The notes under the pieces: model-generated | What the model was told of the DNA's origin: nothing | The model's input: the letters and a program-made list of their open reading frames with translations, nothing else | The model's database searches: none | Program-made: the position numbers and the translations under genes | Source of the DNA: Pelagibacterium lacus | GTDB lineage: Bacteria; Pseudomonadota; Alphaproteobacteria; Rhizobiales; Devosiaceae | NCBI RefSeq assembly: GCF_003345525.1 | Contig: NZ_QQNH01000001.1 | Span: forward strand, 186,001 to 250,000 | DNA length: 64,000 nucleotides | Reading direction: 5' to 3' | Shown: positions 42,991 through 52,340 of the stretch, piece by piece | How positions within the stretch are numbered: position 1 is the first letter of the stretch | How the letters are laid out: every line of letters starts with the position of its first letter

Positions 42991-44010
42991 TCAATAGGCG
43001 CGGGCGGTGCAGAATTCGGGGACGTCGAAGAGGATATCGCGGCCGGGGGAGGCGGGAACGGCAAGGAGGGCGGCGCGGGCCGCCTCGGCGTGGGCTTCGG
43101 CCTTGGCCATGGTCCGCCGCAAGGTGTCGTGGCGGGTGAGGATGGCGGTGATCCCGGCCAGTTCGGCCGCGCCGGAGGCGGGGTTGCCCAGGGCCGAGCG
43201 GATGATATCGCGCTCGGCGGGCGAGCTGTCGCGCAGGGCGAGGATGATGGGGAGGGTCATCTTGCCCTCGCGCAGATCGTCGCCGGTGTTCTTGCCCAGG
43301 GCGCCCCCTGCCCCGCCATAGTCGAGCACGTCGTCGACGAGCTGGAAGGCCATGCCGAGCTCGCGGCCATAGGTGGCAAGCGCGGCGCGGGAAGCGGCCG
43401 AGGCGCCGCCGGCCATGGCGCCCACTTCGGTCGCTGCCTCGAACAGGGTCGCCGTCTTGGCGTGGATGATCTTTTCGTAATCCTCGGCGGTGGTGTCGAG
43501 ATCGCCGGCCTTGGCGAGCTGGTATACTTCGCCCTCGGCGATGATGGCGGCGGCGCGCGACAGGACGCCCAGCGCTCCGAGATCGCCGGATTCGACCATC
43601 ATCAGGAAGGCCTGGCCGAGGAGGAAATCCCCCACCAGCACCGAGGCCTGATTGCCCCAGATGGTGCGGGCGGCCGGGCGGCCGCGGCGCATGTCGCTTT
43701 CGTCCACCACATCGTCATGGAGCAGGGTGGCGTTGTGCATGAATTCGACGGCGGCGGCGAAGCGCACGTCGTTGCCGTCCGCATCGCCGAACAGGGATGA
43801 GGAGGCAAGGGTGAGCATGGGGCGCAGCCGCTTGCCGCCGGCATCGATCAGATGGTTGGCGATTTCGGGCACCATGTCGACCGGACTGTCGGAGCGCGAG
43901 AGAATCAGCCGGTTGACCGCCTCCATGCCCGGAGCGGTCGCGGCGATCAGGTGATCGATCACCGCCGAAACATCCCGGGCGGGCTTGTGCGCCAGATTTT
44001 CAACCGCCAT
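42991..44010 (-). CDS. Polyprenyl diphosphate synthase (octa-/decaprenyl type, ubiquinone side chain)
   Basis: A 339-residue trans-prenyltransferase. The first Asp-rich motif is 'LLHDDVVDESDMRRG' (DDxxD) and the second 'FQLVDDVLDYGG'; 'GGKRLRPMLTL' is the IPP-binding segment. Chain length cannot be read with certainty. Alphaproteobacteria mostly use ubiquinone-10, so a decaprenyl enzyme (DdsA) is likely. It uses the IPP and DMAPP made by IspE and IspH of this window. It is divergent from the methyltransferase gene. Confidence 0.92.
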   Translation of the reverse strand: MAVENLAHKPARDVSAVIDHLIAATAPGMEAVNRLILSRSDSPVDMVPEIANHLIDAGGKRLRPMLTLASSSLFGDADGNDVRFAAAVEFMHNATLLHDDVVDESDMRRGRPAARTIWGNQASVLVGDFLLGQAFLMMVESGDLGALGVLSRAAAIIAEGEVYQLAKAGDLDTTAEDYEKIIHAKTATLFEAATEVGAMAGGASAASRAALATYGRELGMAFQLVDDVLDYGGAGGALGKNTGDDLREGKMTLPIILALRDSSPAERDIIRSALGNPASGAAELAGITAILTRHDTLRRTMAKAEAHAEAARAALLAVPASPGRDILFDVPEFCTARAY

Positions 44011-44095
44011 CGGCGTTCATTCTCCCCGGCGGGCCGCTAGCCTCGCCGAATACACTCGTCTAGAACTGATCGGGCCCGCAACCGGACCCCTCGCC

Positions 44096-44875
44096 ATGTC
44101 GGTAAACCAGCCGCCCGGATTTGTAAAACACCAAGAACAGAAAGCCGACGCCTTTCTGGGTGGCAAATTGTCCGTTGTCCAGCCGGAAAAGGGGTTCCGG
44201 GCCGGGCTCGACTCGGTGCTGCTGGGCACGAGCGTGCCGGCGGGGTGCGCTTCGCTGCTCGATCTGGGGGCCGGGGCCGGGGTCGCGGCGCTCTGCGCCC
44301 TCGCCCATCACGAAGGGCTTTCGGGCACGCTGGTGGAAACCAATGCGCAGATGGCCGAGCTGGCGCGGCACAATATCGAAGCCAATGGCCTTGTTCCCCG
44401 GGCCCGGGTGGTGATGGCGAGCGCCACGGCCAGCGGGGCTGAGCGCAAGGCCATGGGGCTGGGCACCGACCATTTCGACGTGGTGATCGCCAATCCCCCC
44501 TTCTTCGAGGCCGGCACGCGGGCGCCGGACCCGGCGCGGGCCGCGGCGCGACATACGGATGGGGAGGTTTCGGCCTGGGTGCGCTCGGCGGTATCGTGCG
44601 CCCATGCCAAGGGCGTGGTGATCTTCATCCATCTGGCGCAGGAACTGCCCCAGTTGCTGGCGGCCTTTGCCGCGCGCATGGGGGCGATCACCGTACTGCC
44701 CATCGCCCCGCGCCCGGGAGCGGCGGCGACGCGGGTGCTGGTGAGGGGCCGCAAGGGCAGCAAGGCGCCGTTGCGGCTGCTGGCGCCGCTGGTGCTGCAT
44801 GGCGCGCATGGGGATGGGTTCGCTGAACCGGTGGAGGCGATTCTGCGCGGACGGGCCGTTCTGGACTGGCACTGA
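44096..44875 (+). CDS. tRNA1(Val) adenine-N6-methyltransferase-like enzyme (TrmN6 family)
   Basis: A 259-residue AdoMet-dependent methyltransferase. 'KLSVVQPEKGFRAGLDSVLLG' near the start is typical of the TrmN6/YfiC family. The AdoMet site is 'LLDLGAGAGVAALCAL' and the catalytic motif 'VIANPPFFEAG' (NPPF) marks an N6-adenine methyltransferase. RNA is the likely target, by family. It starts at MSVNQPP. Next to the polyprenyl synthase gene in divergent orientation, a common arrangement in Hyphomicrobiales. Confidence 0.85.
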   Translation: MSVNQPPGFVKHQEQKADAFLGGKLSVVQPEKGFRAGLDSVLLGTSVPAGCASLLDLGAGAGVAALCALAHHEGLSGTLVETNAQMAELARHNIEANGLVPRARVVMASATASGAERKAMGLGTDHFDVVIANPPFFEAGTRAPDPARAAARHTDGEVSAWVRSAVSCAHAKGVVIFIHLAQELPQLLAAFAARMGAITVLPIAPRPGAAATRVLVRGRKGSKAPLRLLAPLVLHGAHGDGFAEPVEAILRGRAVLDWH

Positions 44876-44928
44876 GGGCACGGCATGCCTAAATGGGTGG
44901 GCACCGCACGCAACACCGAGGACACTCG

Positions 44929-44982
44929 ATGACCGCATTTATCCAAGCCAGAATCGCAGCGCCCGCGATGGGGCGAGTCTAG
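44929..44982 (+). CDS. Possible 17-residue leader peptide
   Basis: ATG, then TAFIQARIAAPAMGRV, then TAG. GAGG (44918-44921) lies seven bases before the ATG, a better ribosome binding site than that of the next gene. The stop ends one base before the ATG of the small membrane protein gene, which suggests coupling by reinitiation. A peptide this short could be chance. Confidence 0.3.
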   Translation: MTAFIQARIAAPAMGRV

Positions 44983-44983
44983 C

Positions 44984-45211
44984 ATGGGATTGTCGACGCT
45001 GGTCGCCCTGCTGGTTGCGCTGCTGATCGGGCTGGGGGTGAAATCGATCGCGAAGGACTGGCGCAAGAAATTCGCCGAGGACGACAAGGCGGCCGAACAG
45101 CGCCGCCGCGCCCAGATCGAGCGCAACAAGGCCGAGGTGAAATCGGGCGGTGTGGTCGAACTGGAAAAGGGCGATGACGGGGTCTACCGGCCCAAGCCGG
45201 GATCGGAGTGA
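44984..45211 (+). CDS. Small membrane-anchored hypothetical protein
   Basis: A 75-residue protein: an N-terminal helix (STLVALLVALLIGLGVKSIA), then a highly charged, probably coiled-coil segment (KDWRKKFAEDDKAAEQRRR and on), then a short tail. No family recognised. It may be translated with the 17-residue frame just upstream. It converges on the YoeB toxin gene with an 8-base gap. Confidence 0.6.
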   Translation: MGLSTLVALLVALLIGLGVKSIAKDWRKKFAEDDKAAEQRRRAQIERNKAEVKSGGVVELEKGDDGVYRPKPGSE

Positions 45212-45219
45212 CGGGCGGG

Positions 45220-45486
45220 TCAGTAGTGATAGCGCAACTGGGCGATCTCCAGCGATTGCGCCGCCCCGATGCCGGTGACCCGATAGACCAGGCGATGCTC
45301 CCTGGTGATGCGCCGCGACCACCAGCCGGAAAGATCGCCGCGCAAGGGCTCGGGCTTGCCGCGCCCCTTGAAGGGATGGCGGGAGCATTCGGCCAGCAGC
45401 GCATTGATGCGACGCACCATATCGGGATCGGCCTCGAGCCAGTATTGATATTCGGACCAGGACTGGGCCGAAAACACCAGCCTCAC
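45220..45486 (-). CDS. yoeB: YoeB-type toxin (Txe/YoeB family mRNA interferase)
   Basis: An 88-residue RelE-superfamily protein. The YoeB hallmarks are visible: 'FSAQSWSEYQYWLEADPDMVRRINALLAEC', 'HPFKGRGKPEPLRGDLSGWWSRRITREHRLVYRV' and the C-terminal 'LRYHY' with His and Tyr for ribosome-dependent mRNA cleavage. The gene begins with GTG, overlapping the antitoxin stop (GTGA), so it is translated after and with YefM. Confidence 0.95.
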   Translation of the reverse strand: MRLVFSAQSWSEYQYWLEADPDMVRRINALLAECSRHPFKGRGKPEPLRGDLSGWWSRRITREHRLVYRVTGIGAAQSLEIAQLRYHY

Positions 45487-45737
45487 GGCTTTGCCAGCTC
45501 GCGCTCTACCCCGCGCCCGGCATCGAGCTCGGCGATGGAGCCGCGCAGCGCGCGGGCATTGGCCGGGGACGACAGCAGGTGCAGGGTTTCCTGGATCGCG
45601 GACCAGTCTTCCATGGACAGGACGACCACCGCCTCGCCCTTGCGGCGGGTGACGATGACCTCCTCATGGTCGTTGATGGCCCGGTCCATGACCTCCTTGA
45701 GGTTGGCGCGGGCGTCGGTATAGGTGAAAACGGACAT
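45483..45737 (-). CDS. yefM: YefM-type antitoxin (Phd/YefM family)
   Basis: An 84-residue protein: an N-terminal DNA-binding and dimer half ('FTYTDARANLKEVMDRAINDHEEVIVTRRKGEAVVVLSMEDWSAIQETLHLL' in pieces) and a flexible C-terminal half ('SPANARALRGSIAELDAGRG') that wraps the toxin. It neutralises YoeB and represses the operon. The operator lies just upstream. The pair sits divergently from glyQ. Confidence 0.95.
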   Translation of the reverse strand: MSVFTYTDARANLKEVMDRAINDHEEVIVTRRKGEAVVVLSMEDWSAIQETLHLLSSPANARALRGSIAELDAGRGVERELAKP

Positions 45738-45760
45738 GGCAGGCTCCTAACCGGCTCATA

Positions 45761-45780
45761 TTGTACCGGATACTGTACAA
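45761..45780. promoter_or_regulatory. YefM-YoeB operator
   Basis: TTGTAC (45761-45766) and GTACAA (45775-45780) form a perfect 6-bp inverted repeat around 8 bases. GTAC-centred hexamers are the known YefM binding sites in E. coli. On the minus strand a TTGACT -35 element overlaps the outer end, with CAATAT as possible -10 after 16 bases, so the operator lies within the promoter. Confidence 0.65.
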
Positions 45781-45863
45781 GTCAAGCCGAGGGGAGCAAC
45801 TTGACCTCCCCAGCGGCCCAAACTAGGGTCGCGCCGCTTCCCATTGATGGTTCCGGATAGACG

Positions 45864-46793
45864 ATGACCGACGCCCTTGCGCCTCACATGGACCCCAAGA
45901 ATTCGTTCCAGGGGCTCATCCTGACCTTGCAGAAATTCTGGGCGGATCAGGGCTGCGTCATTCTCCAGCCCTATGACATGCAGATGGGCGCCGGCACCTT
46001 CCATACGGCGACGACGCTGCGCTCGCTGGGGCCCAGGCACTGGAAGGCGGCCTATGTGCAGCCCTCGCGCCGGCCTACGGATGGGCGCTATGGGGAAAAC
46101 CCCAACCGCCTGCAGCATTATTACCAGTTCCAGGTGATCCTCAAGCCCTCGCCTCCCGATATCCAGGAGCTCTACCTGGCGTCGCTGGCCGCCATCGGGC
46201 TCGATGCGAAACTGCACGATATCCGCTTCGTCGAGGACGATTGGGAAAGCCCGACCCTGGGGGCCTGGGGGCTGGGCTGGGAATGCTGGTGCGACGGGAT
46301 GGAAGTGTCCCAGTTCACCTATTTCCAGCAGGTGGCCGGGTTCGAATGTTCGCCAGTGCCCGGCGAGATCACCTATGGGCTGGAGCGGCTGGCCATGTAT
46401 GTGCAGGGGGTCGAAAACGTCTATGACCTCAATTTCAACGGCCGCGAGGGCGCCGAAAAGGTCACCTATGGCGATGTGTTCCTGCAAAACGAGCAGGAAT
46501 TCTCCAAATACAATTTCGAAGCCGCCGATACCGCCATGCTGTTCCGGCACTTCAAGGATGCCGAGGACGAGTGCAAGGCGCTGCTCGCCATGGGCCGGAC
46601 CGAGGACGGGCGGCAGACGCTGGCGGTGCCAGCCTATGAGCAGGTGATCAAGGCCAGCCACACCTTCAACCTGCTCGACGCGCGCGGGGTGATTTCAGTG
46701 ACCGAACGGCAGAGCTATATCCTGCGCATTCGCGAACTGGCCAAGCTGTGCGGCGAGGCCTGGTTGCAGACCGCAGGCGGGGGCGCCGCTTAA
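45864..46793 (+). CDS. glyQ: Glycine--tRNA ligase alpha subunit
   Basis: A 309-residue class II synthetase subunit. It reads '[44 protein letters not shown]', '[34 protein letters not shown]' and '[19 protein letters not shown]' in pieces, all diagnostic of GlyQ. It works with GlyS, encoded on the other strand 3 kb away. The LemA gene follows in the same direction. Confidence 0.97.
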   Translation: MTDALAPHMDPKNSFQGLILTLQKFWADQGCVILQPYDMQMGAGTFHTATTLRSLGPRHWKAAYVQPSRRPTDGRYGENPNRLQHYYQFQVILKPSPPDIQELYLASLAAIGLDAKLHDIRFVEDDWESPTLGAWGLGWECWCDGMEVSQFTYFQQVAGFECSPVPGEITYGLERLAMYVQGVENVYDLNFNGREGAEKVTYGDVFLQNEQEFSKYNFEAADTAMLFRHFKDAEDECKALLAMGRTEDGRQTLAVPAYEQVIKASHTFNLLDARGVISVTERQSYILRIRELAKLCGEAWLQTAGGGAA

Positions 46794-46859
46794 AGCATTG
46801 ATATCGCCATGGTTCGATGCCACTCTCGCCCGCATTCGAGGCGAGAGGACCGTCGAGCT

Positions 46860-47417
46860 ATGGAATGGATCATCGTGCTGCTGATCGTGGCCGCGGCCGG
46901 CTATGCGATCTATGTCTACAATACACTGGTGCGGAACCGCCAATTGGTGGAAGAGGGGTGGTCGGGGATCGACGTCCAGCTCAAGCGGCGCGCCGACCTC
47001 ATCCCCAACATGCTCGAAACGGTCAAGGGCTATATGACCCATGAGCGCGAGACCCTGCAGGCGGTGACCGATGCGCGCGCCGCGGTGCAGGCGGCGCAGA
47101 ACGGCACCCCCGGCGAGCGCGGACAGGCCGAAGGCATCCTCTCGGGGGCGCTGGGGCGGCTGTTCGCGGTGGCCGAGGCCTATCCCGACCTCAAGGCCAA
47201 CACCAATTTCATCGAGTTCCAGACGGCGCTGCAAACGGTCGAGGACGAAATCCAGCTCTCGCGGCGTTATTACAACGGCGCGGTGCGCAATCTCAACGTC
47301 GCCGTGGAATCCTTTCCCTCCAATATCGTCGCCGGCATGTTCCAGTTCAGGAAGGCCGAATATTTCGAGCTCGACAACGAGGCCGACCGGGCGGTGCCCG
47401 AGGTCAAGTTCGGCTGA
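46860..47417 (+). CDS. LemA family protein
   Basis: A 185-residue protein with one N-terminal membrane helix (WIIVLLIVAAAGYAIYVYNTLV) and a helical-bundle domain: 'RNRQLVEEGWSGIDVQLKRRADLIPNMLETVKGYMTHE', 'NTNFIEFQTALQTVEDEIQLSRRYYN' and 'VAVESFPSNIVAGMFQF' are LemA signatures. It starts at MEWIIV. It is directly followed (4 bases) by the DUF2207 gene, the usual partner; joint function in the envelope is inferred. Confidence 0.92.
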   Translation: MEWIIVLLIVAAAGYAIYVYNTLVRNRQLVEEGWSGIDVQLKRRADLIPNMLETVKGYMTHERETLQAVTDARAAVQAAQNGTPGERGQAEGILSGALGRLFAVAEAYPDLKANTNFIEFQTALQTVEDEIQLSRRYYNGAVRNLNVAVESFPSNIVAGMFQFRKAEYFELDNEADRAVPEVKFG

Positions 47418-47421
47418 TCCC

Positions 47422-49311
47422 ATGCCGTTTGTCCGCTTTCTTGCCGCGCTCGTCCTCCTCATCGGGCTCGGCACCCCCGCACTGGCACGCGAGGAAATCC
47501 GCTCCTTCGACATATTGCTCGAGGTGCAGGCCGACGGATCGGTGCGGATCACCGAGACGCTCGCGGTCAATGCCGAGGGCAACGAGGTCCGCCGCGGCAT
47601 TTTTCGCGACATCCCCAACCGGCTGGCCGGGGACGGGGGGCGGCAGATCATCGTGCCGATCCATGTGGAGGCGGTGCGGCGGAACGGCGAGGCCGAGCCG
47701 TTCGAGGAGGAAGGGATCGATGGCGGGCTGCGCATCAGGATCGGCTCAAGCGACCGGCTGCTGACGCGCGGCGTGCATGAATATGAGATCGTCTATACCG
47801 TCGAGCGCGCCGCGCGGCTGTTCGAGGATTTCGACGAGTTCTACTGGAACGCGACGGGCAATTACTGGGCCTTCCCCATTCTCTCTGCAGAGGCGACGGT
47901 GCGCCTGCCGCAGGGGGCGCGGATCGGGGAGATCAATGTCTATACCGGCGGCCAGGGCAGCACCGGGTCCGACGCCCGCATCGCGCGCGCCGGCGCCGAT
48001 ACGGTGGTGTTCACCACGACGCGGCCGCTGGCGCCGCGCGAGGGGATGACGGTTTCGGTGGCCTTCGCCAAGGGCGCGATCGCGGCGCCGGAGGGGCTGG
48101 ACGCGGCGCGCTACTGGCTGTCGGACTATCGCGACTATGTGGTGCCGGCCCTGCTGCTCCTCGTCGTCCTCGCCTATAACGGGCTGGCGTGGCTCAATGT
48201 GGGGCGCGATCCGAAAAAGGGCGTGATCTTTCCGCGCTTCTATCCGCCCAAGGGGTTCTCCCCTGCCCTCGTCCACTATGTGCACCACATGGGATGGCGC
48301 GATTCGGGATGGCTGGCCTATTCCTCGGCGCTGGTCTCGCTGGCGGTCAAGGGACTGCTCGAATTCGACAAGCAGGGCAAGAAGACGTCACTGCGGCTGA
48401 CCGGCAAGGAACCGGACGAGCCGCTGTCGCCGGGCGAAGCGGCGATCTTTGCCGACCTCAAACACCTTTCCCCGGTCACGATCGACAAGAAATCGGGCAA
48501 GGCATTCGGCGACAGCCGCCAGCGCTTCGTCGACGTGCTCGAACGGGAAAACCGGGCGCTCTATTTCAACAACCACGTGATCTACACCATTTTCGGCGTG
48601 TTGCTGGGACTGGGCGCCTTGGCGGTTATGGTGGTATTTGAAGTGCTGCCGCCCCTGTTCCTGTTCGGCGCCGCCTTTGCCGCCGTCTTCGTCTCGCTCA
48701 TCGGGCTGGGCGCGCGGTCGCTGTGGCAGGGCAAGGGGTTCGGGCGCATCATCGCCTTCGGCATGTTGGGCATGGTCGTGGTCAATTCCGGCTCCATGGT
48801 CATCGATTTCTTCGATTTCAGCTGGATCAACTTCCCGTTCGTGGCGGCGATCACCATCATCGCGGTGACACTGATCTTCGGCATACTGATGCGCGCACCC
48901 ACCGTGCATGGGCGCAAGGTGATGGACGAGATCGAAGGCTTCCGGATGTATCTCGAGACCGCCGAGAAGGAGCGGCTCAACTTCACCGGCGAGCCGGAAA
49001 TGAGCGTGGCCCGCTATGAAACCATCCTCCCCTATGCCATGGCGCTGCGGGTGGAAAAGCCCTGGTCGGAGCGCCTGCAGGGCGATCTCGAACGCAACGC
49101 CATCCGGGACGCCGACAAGAGTTACGCGCCGCACTGGTATCATGGCGGCAATTTCTCCTCGGGCAGCTTCACCAGATCGATGAGCGGAGTGGCGGCGGGA
49201 TTGTCGAGCGCCATGGTCAGCGCCCAGCCGGTGCAGGCCTCCTCCTCGGGCACCGGCGGGGGCGGGTTCTCCGGCGGTGGCGGCGGGGGCGGCGGCGGCG
49301 GGGGCTGGTAG
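47422..49311 (+). CDS. DUF2207 family membrane protein with glycine-rich tail
   Basis: A 629-residue protein. A signal peptide ([22 protein letters not shown]) is followed by an extracytoplasmic beta domain ('[24 protein letters not shown]', '[13 protein letters not shown]'), a membrane helix near 235-255, a cytoplasmic region, two or three helices around 390-490, and a C-terminal tail ending in eleven consecutive Gly and Trp. This is the standard DUF2207 plan, and it sits behind LemA as elsewhere. No biochemical function is known. The ynfA gene starts 5 bases after the stop. Confidence 0.9.
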   Translation: MPFVRFLAALVLLIGLGTPALAREEIRSFDILLEVQADGSVRITETLAVNAEGNEVRRGIFRDIPNRLAGDGGRQIIVPIHVEAVRRNGEAEPFEEEGIDGGLRIRIGSSDRLLTRGVHEYEIVYTVERAARLFEDFDEFYWNATGNYWAFPILSAEATVRLPQGARIGEINVYTGGQGSTGSDARIARAGADTVVFTTTRPLAPREGMTVSVAFAKGAIAAPEGLDAARYWLSDYRDYVVPALLLLVVLAYNGLAWLNVGRDPKKGVIFPRFYPPKGFSPALVHYVHHMGWRDSGWLAYSSALVSLAVKGLLEFDKQGKKTSLRLTGKEPDEPLSPGEAAIFADLKHLSPVTIDKKSGKAFGDSRQRFVDVLERENRALYFNNHVIYTIFGVLLGLGALAVMVVFEVLPPLFLFGAAFAAVFVSLIGLGARSLWQGKGFGRIIAFGMLGMVVVNSGSMVIDFFDFSWINFPFVAAITIIAVTLIFGILMRAPTVHGRKVMDEIEGFRMYLETAEKERLNFTGEPEMSVARYETILPYAMALRVEKPWSERLQGDLERNAIRDADKSYAPHWYHGGNFSSGSFTRSMSGVAAGLSSAMVSAQPVQASSSGTGGGGFSGGGGGGGGGGGW

Positions 49312-49315
49312 GGCC

Positions 49316-49654
49316 ATGCCGGTGCAATTTTCGACCCTCGCCCTCTATGGCGCGGCGGCGCTGGCCGAAATCGGCGGCTGCTTTGCCTTCTGGGCCTGTC
49401 TACGCAACGGGCAATCGGCCTTGTGGCTGGTTCCGGGCCTCGTGCTGCTCGCCGCCTTCGCCTGGCTGCTGACCCTGGCGCCGTCCGACCATGCGGGGCG
49501 GGCCTATGCCGCCTATGGCGGCATCTACATCACCGCTTCGCTCCTGTGGCTGTGGCTGGTCGAGGGCCGGGCGCCCGACCACTGGGACCTCCTCGGAGGT
49601 GCCCTGGCGGTGGCGGCGGCGGGCATCATCCCCTTTGCGCCCCGGGCCGGGTAG
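49316..49654 (+). CDS. YnfA/UPF0060 family membrane protein
   Basis: A 112-residue protein of four transmembrane helices: '[46 protein letters not shown]', '[24 protein letters not shown]' and '[21 protein letters not shown]' in pieces, all diagnostic of UPF0060. Relatives to small multidrug resistance pumps suggest export of cationic compounds, not shown for most members. It is probably the last gene of the LemA-DUF2207 transcript. Confidence 0.9.
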   Translation: MPVQFSTLALYGAAALAEIGGCFAFWACLRNGQSALWLVPGLVLLAAFAWLLTLAPSDHAGRAYAAYGGIYITASLLWLWLVEGRAPDHWDLLGGALAVAAAGIIPFAPRAG

Positions 49655-49660
49655 CGCCGA

Positions 49661-50530
49661 TCAGGCCGCGAGCAGCGGGGTGGCGGCCACCCAATAGGAG
49701 GAGAAGCCGGCGCGCAGGTCGTGGGCGGCCTGATGGGCGGCGGCGGCGCTGCCGTAAAGGCCGAAACAGGTGGCGCCGGAGCCGGACATACGGGCCAGCA
49801 CGCAGCCCGAAGTGGCGGCGATCACGGCCACCGTGCGGGCGATGGCGGGAACCAGCGCGGTCGCGGGCGGCTGGAGATCGTTGCGGGTATCCTCCAGCCA
49901 CAGGGACAGCATGGCCGGGCGATCGAGCCGGTCCGGCAGGGCGGGCATGGGCGGATTGTGCTTGTGCGCGAGCTGGCGGAACACTTCGGGCGTCGAGACC
50001 GCCTCGCGCGGATTGACCAGTACCAGATGCATGGGCGGGAAGGAGGCGAGCGGGCGGATGATCTCACCGATCCCGCTCACCTCGCAGGGACGCGAGAGCA
50101 GGCACATGGGCACGTCGGCGCCCAGTTCGGCGGCAAGGGCGAAGAGCTCGGCATCGGCGGGCCGGGCCGAAGCCATGGCGGCGAGAAGGCGCAGCACGGC
50201 GCCGGCATCGGCGGAGCCGCCCCCCAGCCCGGCGGCCACGGGAAGATGCTTTTCCAGCGTGATCGCCACGCCATCGGGCAGGGTTCCGGGGAAGCGGGCG
50301 CGGAATTTCTCCAGCGCCCGGATGGCGAGATTGGAGCGGCCGGAGGGCAGGTCGGCGCCGAACGGGCCGGACATGGCGAGACGATCGGACGGGGCCGGTT
50401 CGGCGGTCAGCTGGTCGGCGAGCTCGGTGAACACGCAGAGCGAATGGAGCAGGTGAAATCCGTCCGCGCGGCGTCCCACGACATGCAGGGCGAGATTGAC
50501 CTTGGCGGGCGCCGTCTCGCTGAGACGCAT
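49661..50530 (-). CDS. ispE: 4-diphosphocytidyl-2-C-methyl-D-erythritol kinase
   Basis: A 289-residue GHMP kinase of the MEP isoprenoid pathway. It reads 'APAKVNLALHVVGRRADGFHLLHSL' (substrate site), 'LPVAAGLGGGSADAGAVLRLL' (ATP loop) and 'RMSGSGATCFGLY' (third GHMP motif). Its ATG shares one base with the stop of the TPR gene (TGATG). The order ETF-QO, TPR, ispE is conserved in Hyphomicrobiales. Supplies isoprenoid units with IspH. Confidence 0.95.
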   Translation of the reverse strand: MRLSETAPAKVNLALHVVGRRADGFHLLHSLCVFTELADQLTAEPAPSDRLAMSGPFGADLPSGRSNLAIRALEKFRARFPGTLPDGVAITLEKHLPVAAGLGGGSADAGAVLRLLAAMASARPADAELFALAAELGADVPMCLLSRPCEVSGIGEIIRPLASFPPMHLVLVNPREAVSTPEVFRQLAHKHNPPMPALPDRLDRPAMLSLWLEDTRNDLQPPATALVPAIARTVAVIAATSGCVLARMSGSGATCFGLYGSAAAAHQAAHDLRAGFSSYWVAATPLLAA

Positions 50531-52233
50531 CAGTCGCCGATCGGCGCGTCGGGATCGAGTCCGTTCACCAGCTTGGGCCGGGCCCGCTCGGCGACATCGC
50601 CCTCGTCATCGACCGAAATGGCGATGCGCCACTGGAACATGGCCTCGCGCTCCCGCCCGGCGCTCCAATAGACATCGCCCAGATGGTCGTTGATCTCGGC
50701 ATTGGCCGGCAGGATGCGGGCGGCCCGCTCGAGGGTGGCGATGGCCTCCTCGATGCGGTCGAGCTTGTAGAAGGCCCAGCCGAGGGAATCGATGATGTAG
50801 CCGTTGCGCGGGGCGAGCTCGACGGCGCGCTCGATCATGGCCAGCGCCTCGGTGAGGTTTTCGCCGCGATCGACCCAGCTATAGCCGAGATAGTTGAGCA
50901 CGTCGGGATGCTCTGGATTGAGGTCCAGAGCGGCGAGGAAATCGGCCTCGGCCGCGCCCCAATGTTTGGCGCGCTCATAGGCGATGCCGCGTACATAGTA
51001 GAAGCGCCAGTCGCGCGGACGCGGCGGATCGAGCCGGTCGATGATGCCGGTATAGGCCCGGGCGGCCTCGGCCCAGCGCTGGTCGTAGCGCAGCAGGTCG
51101 CCCAGGACGCCATAGGCTTCCTTGTTCTCGGGATAGGCGGTGATGAGATTTTGCAGGCGCGAGATCGCGATGTTGCGGTCGCCTTCGAGATCGTAATTCT
51201 CGGCGAGGCGGATGAGGGAGGTGACATGGAGCGGGGAGCCGGCCGGCACCGAGGCGAACAGCTTGTCCGCGTCCTCATAGCGCCCGAAGGTGGAGAGCAG
51301 TTCGCCCAGGGTGAGGGCGATGACCGGGGAATCGGGGTCGAGATAGGCGGCGAGCCGCAACAGGCCCACGCCCAGTTCGATCGATCCGTCCTGGGCGAGG
51401 GCGGTGCCCAGGCCATGCAGCATTTCGGCGGCGCCCGCCTGGACGTTTTCCGCGAACAATCCCGGCCTGCGCCCGGCGGCGACGTCGGCGCGCAGGGAAT
51501 CGACCACCGGATGCTCGACGCCTTCCTCGGCAAAGGAATCGAGAACCGCCTGCGCATCCTCGAAGCGGCCGGCATTGGCGAGGATGCGGATATTGGCCTC
51601 GGCGATGCGGGGCACGAAGGGGTCCATCTCGCGGGCCTGGGTGGACAGCGCGATGGCGGCGGCACGGTCGCCACCGAGATCGGCCATGATGGCGCGGTGG
51701 AAGAGGAGGAAGTCCTCAAAGCCCCCCTGCCCCAGCGTCTCGAGGATGGCGTTGGCCTGGCTGGTGCGACCATCGCCCACCGCGGTCCAGGCCCGCATGA
51801 TGCCGGCGGTGACCCCGATCAGCGAGGCCTCGGGGACGCGGGACAGGATCTGCTCTGCGGAAGTGTAGCGGCGCTGCTTGAGGGCGACGGCGCCCAGGGT
51901 CAGCCGCGCCAGTTCGTCATTGGGATTGAGGTCGAGGACGTGCTGGGCGATGCTTGTGGCATCGTTGATCTGCCCGGCCAGCAGATAGGCGAGGAAGGTC
52001 TGACCCACATAGATGGGATTGTCCCATTCCTTTTCGGCCGCCTGCATGAAAAAGGACGCCGCGCGCCGGGCTTCGAGATTTTCAAGCGCGGCCAGTCCGG
52101 CGAGATAGGCCCCCACCGCGCTAGTGTTGCGCGGGCCTAAAATGCTCGTCTGCGCGCTTGCCGACATGGCGAAGGGCACGCTGAGCGCGAGGACGATCAA
52201 GGCACAAAGCGGCCGCACTATCAGGTTTCGCAC
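50530..52233 (-). CDS. Exported TPR-repeat protein
   Basis: A protein of about 567 residues, almost wholly built of tetratricopeptide repeats ('GAYLAGLAALENLEARRAASFFMQAAE' to 'NAEINDHLGDVYWSAGREREAMFQWRIA'). The chosen start is a GTG giving a signal peptide (LIVRPLCALIVLALSVPFAMSASAQ), with GGAG five bases upstream; an ATG 45 bases earlier is the alternative. Such proteins scaffold envelope complexes; the partner is not visible. The C-terminal repeats (residues about 420-540) are the most regular. Coupled to ispE by a one-base overlap. Confidence 0.85.
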   Translation of the reverse strand: MRNLIVRPLCALIVLALSVPFAMSASAQTSILGPRNTSAVGAYLAGLAALENLEARRAASFFMQAAEKEWDNPIYVGQTFLAYLLAGQINDATSIAQHVLDLNPNDELARLTLGAVALKQRRYTSAEQILSRVPEASLIGVTAGIMRAWTAVGDGRTSQANAILETLGQGGFEDFLLFHRAIMADLGGDRAAAIALSTQAREMDPFVPRIAEANIRILANAGRFEDAQAVLDSFAEEGVEHPVVDSLRADVAAGRRPGLFAENVQAGAAEMLHGLGTALAQDGSIELGVGLLRLAAYLDPDSPVIALTLGELLSTFGRYEDADKLFASVPAGSPLHVTSLIRLAENYDLEGDRNIAISRLQNLITAYPENKEAYGVLGDLLRYDQRWAEAARAYTGIIDRLDPPRPRDWRFYYVRGIAYERAKHWGAAEADFLAALDLNPEHPDVLNYLGYSWVDRGENLTEALAMIERAVELAPRNGYIIDSLGWAFYKLDRIEEAIATLERAARILPANAEINDHLGDVYWSAGREREAMFQWRIAISVDDEGDVAERARPKLVNGLDPDAPIGD

Positions 52234-52340
52234 GTTGGCTCCCGAACTCCTGGCAAAGGCAGCCCCTTTCGGAGCCATGACTTTCGATAGCCAAACTTGG
52301 CAAGAATGTCGATTATGCGGCAAACGAAATGTCGTGACCG

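Noticed and set aside
40828-43800. Open frame of 990 codons antisense to glyS and the polyprenyl synthase gene
   Set aside because: Both genes on the minus strand are full-length and recognisable; the plus frame gives low-complexity Gly/Ala/Arg/Asp sequence without motifs.
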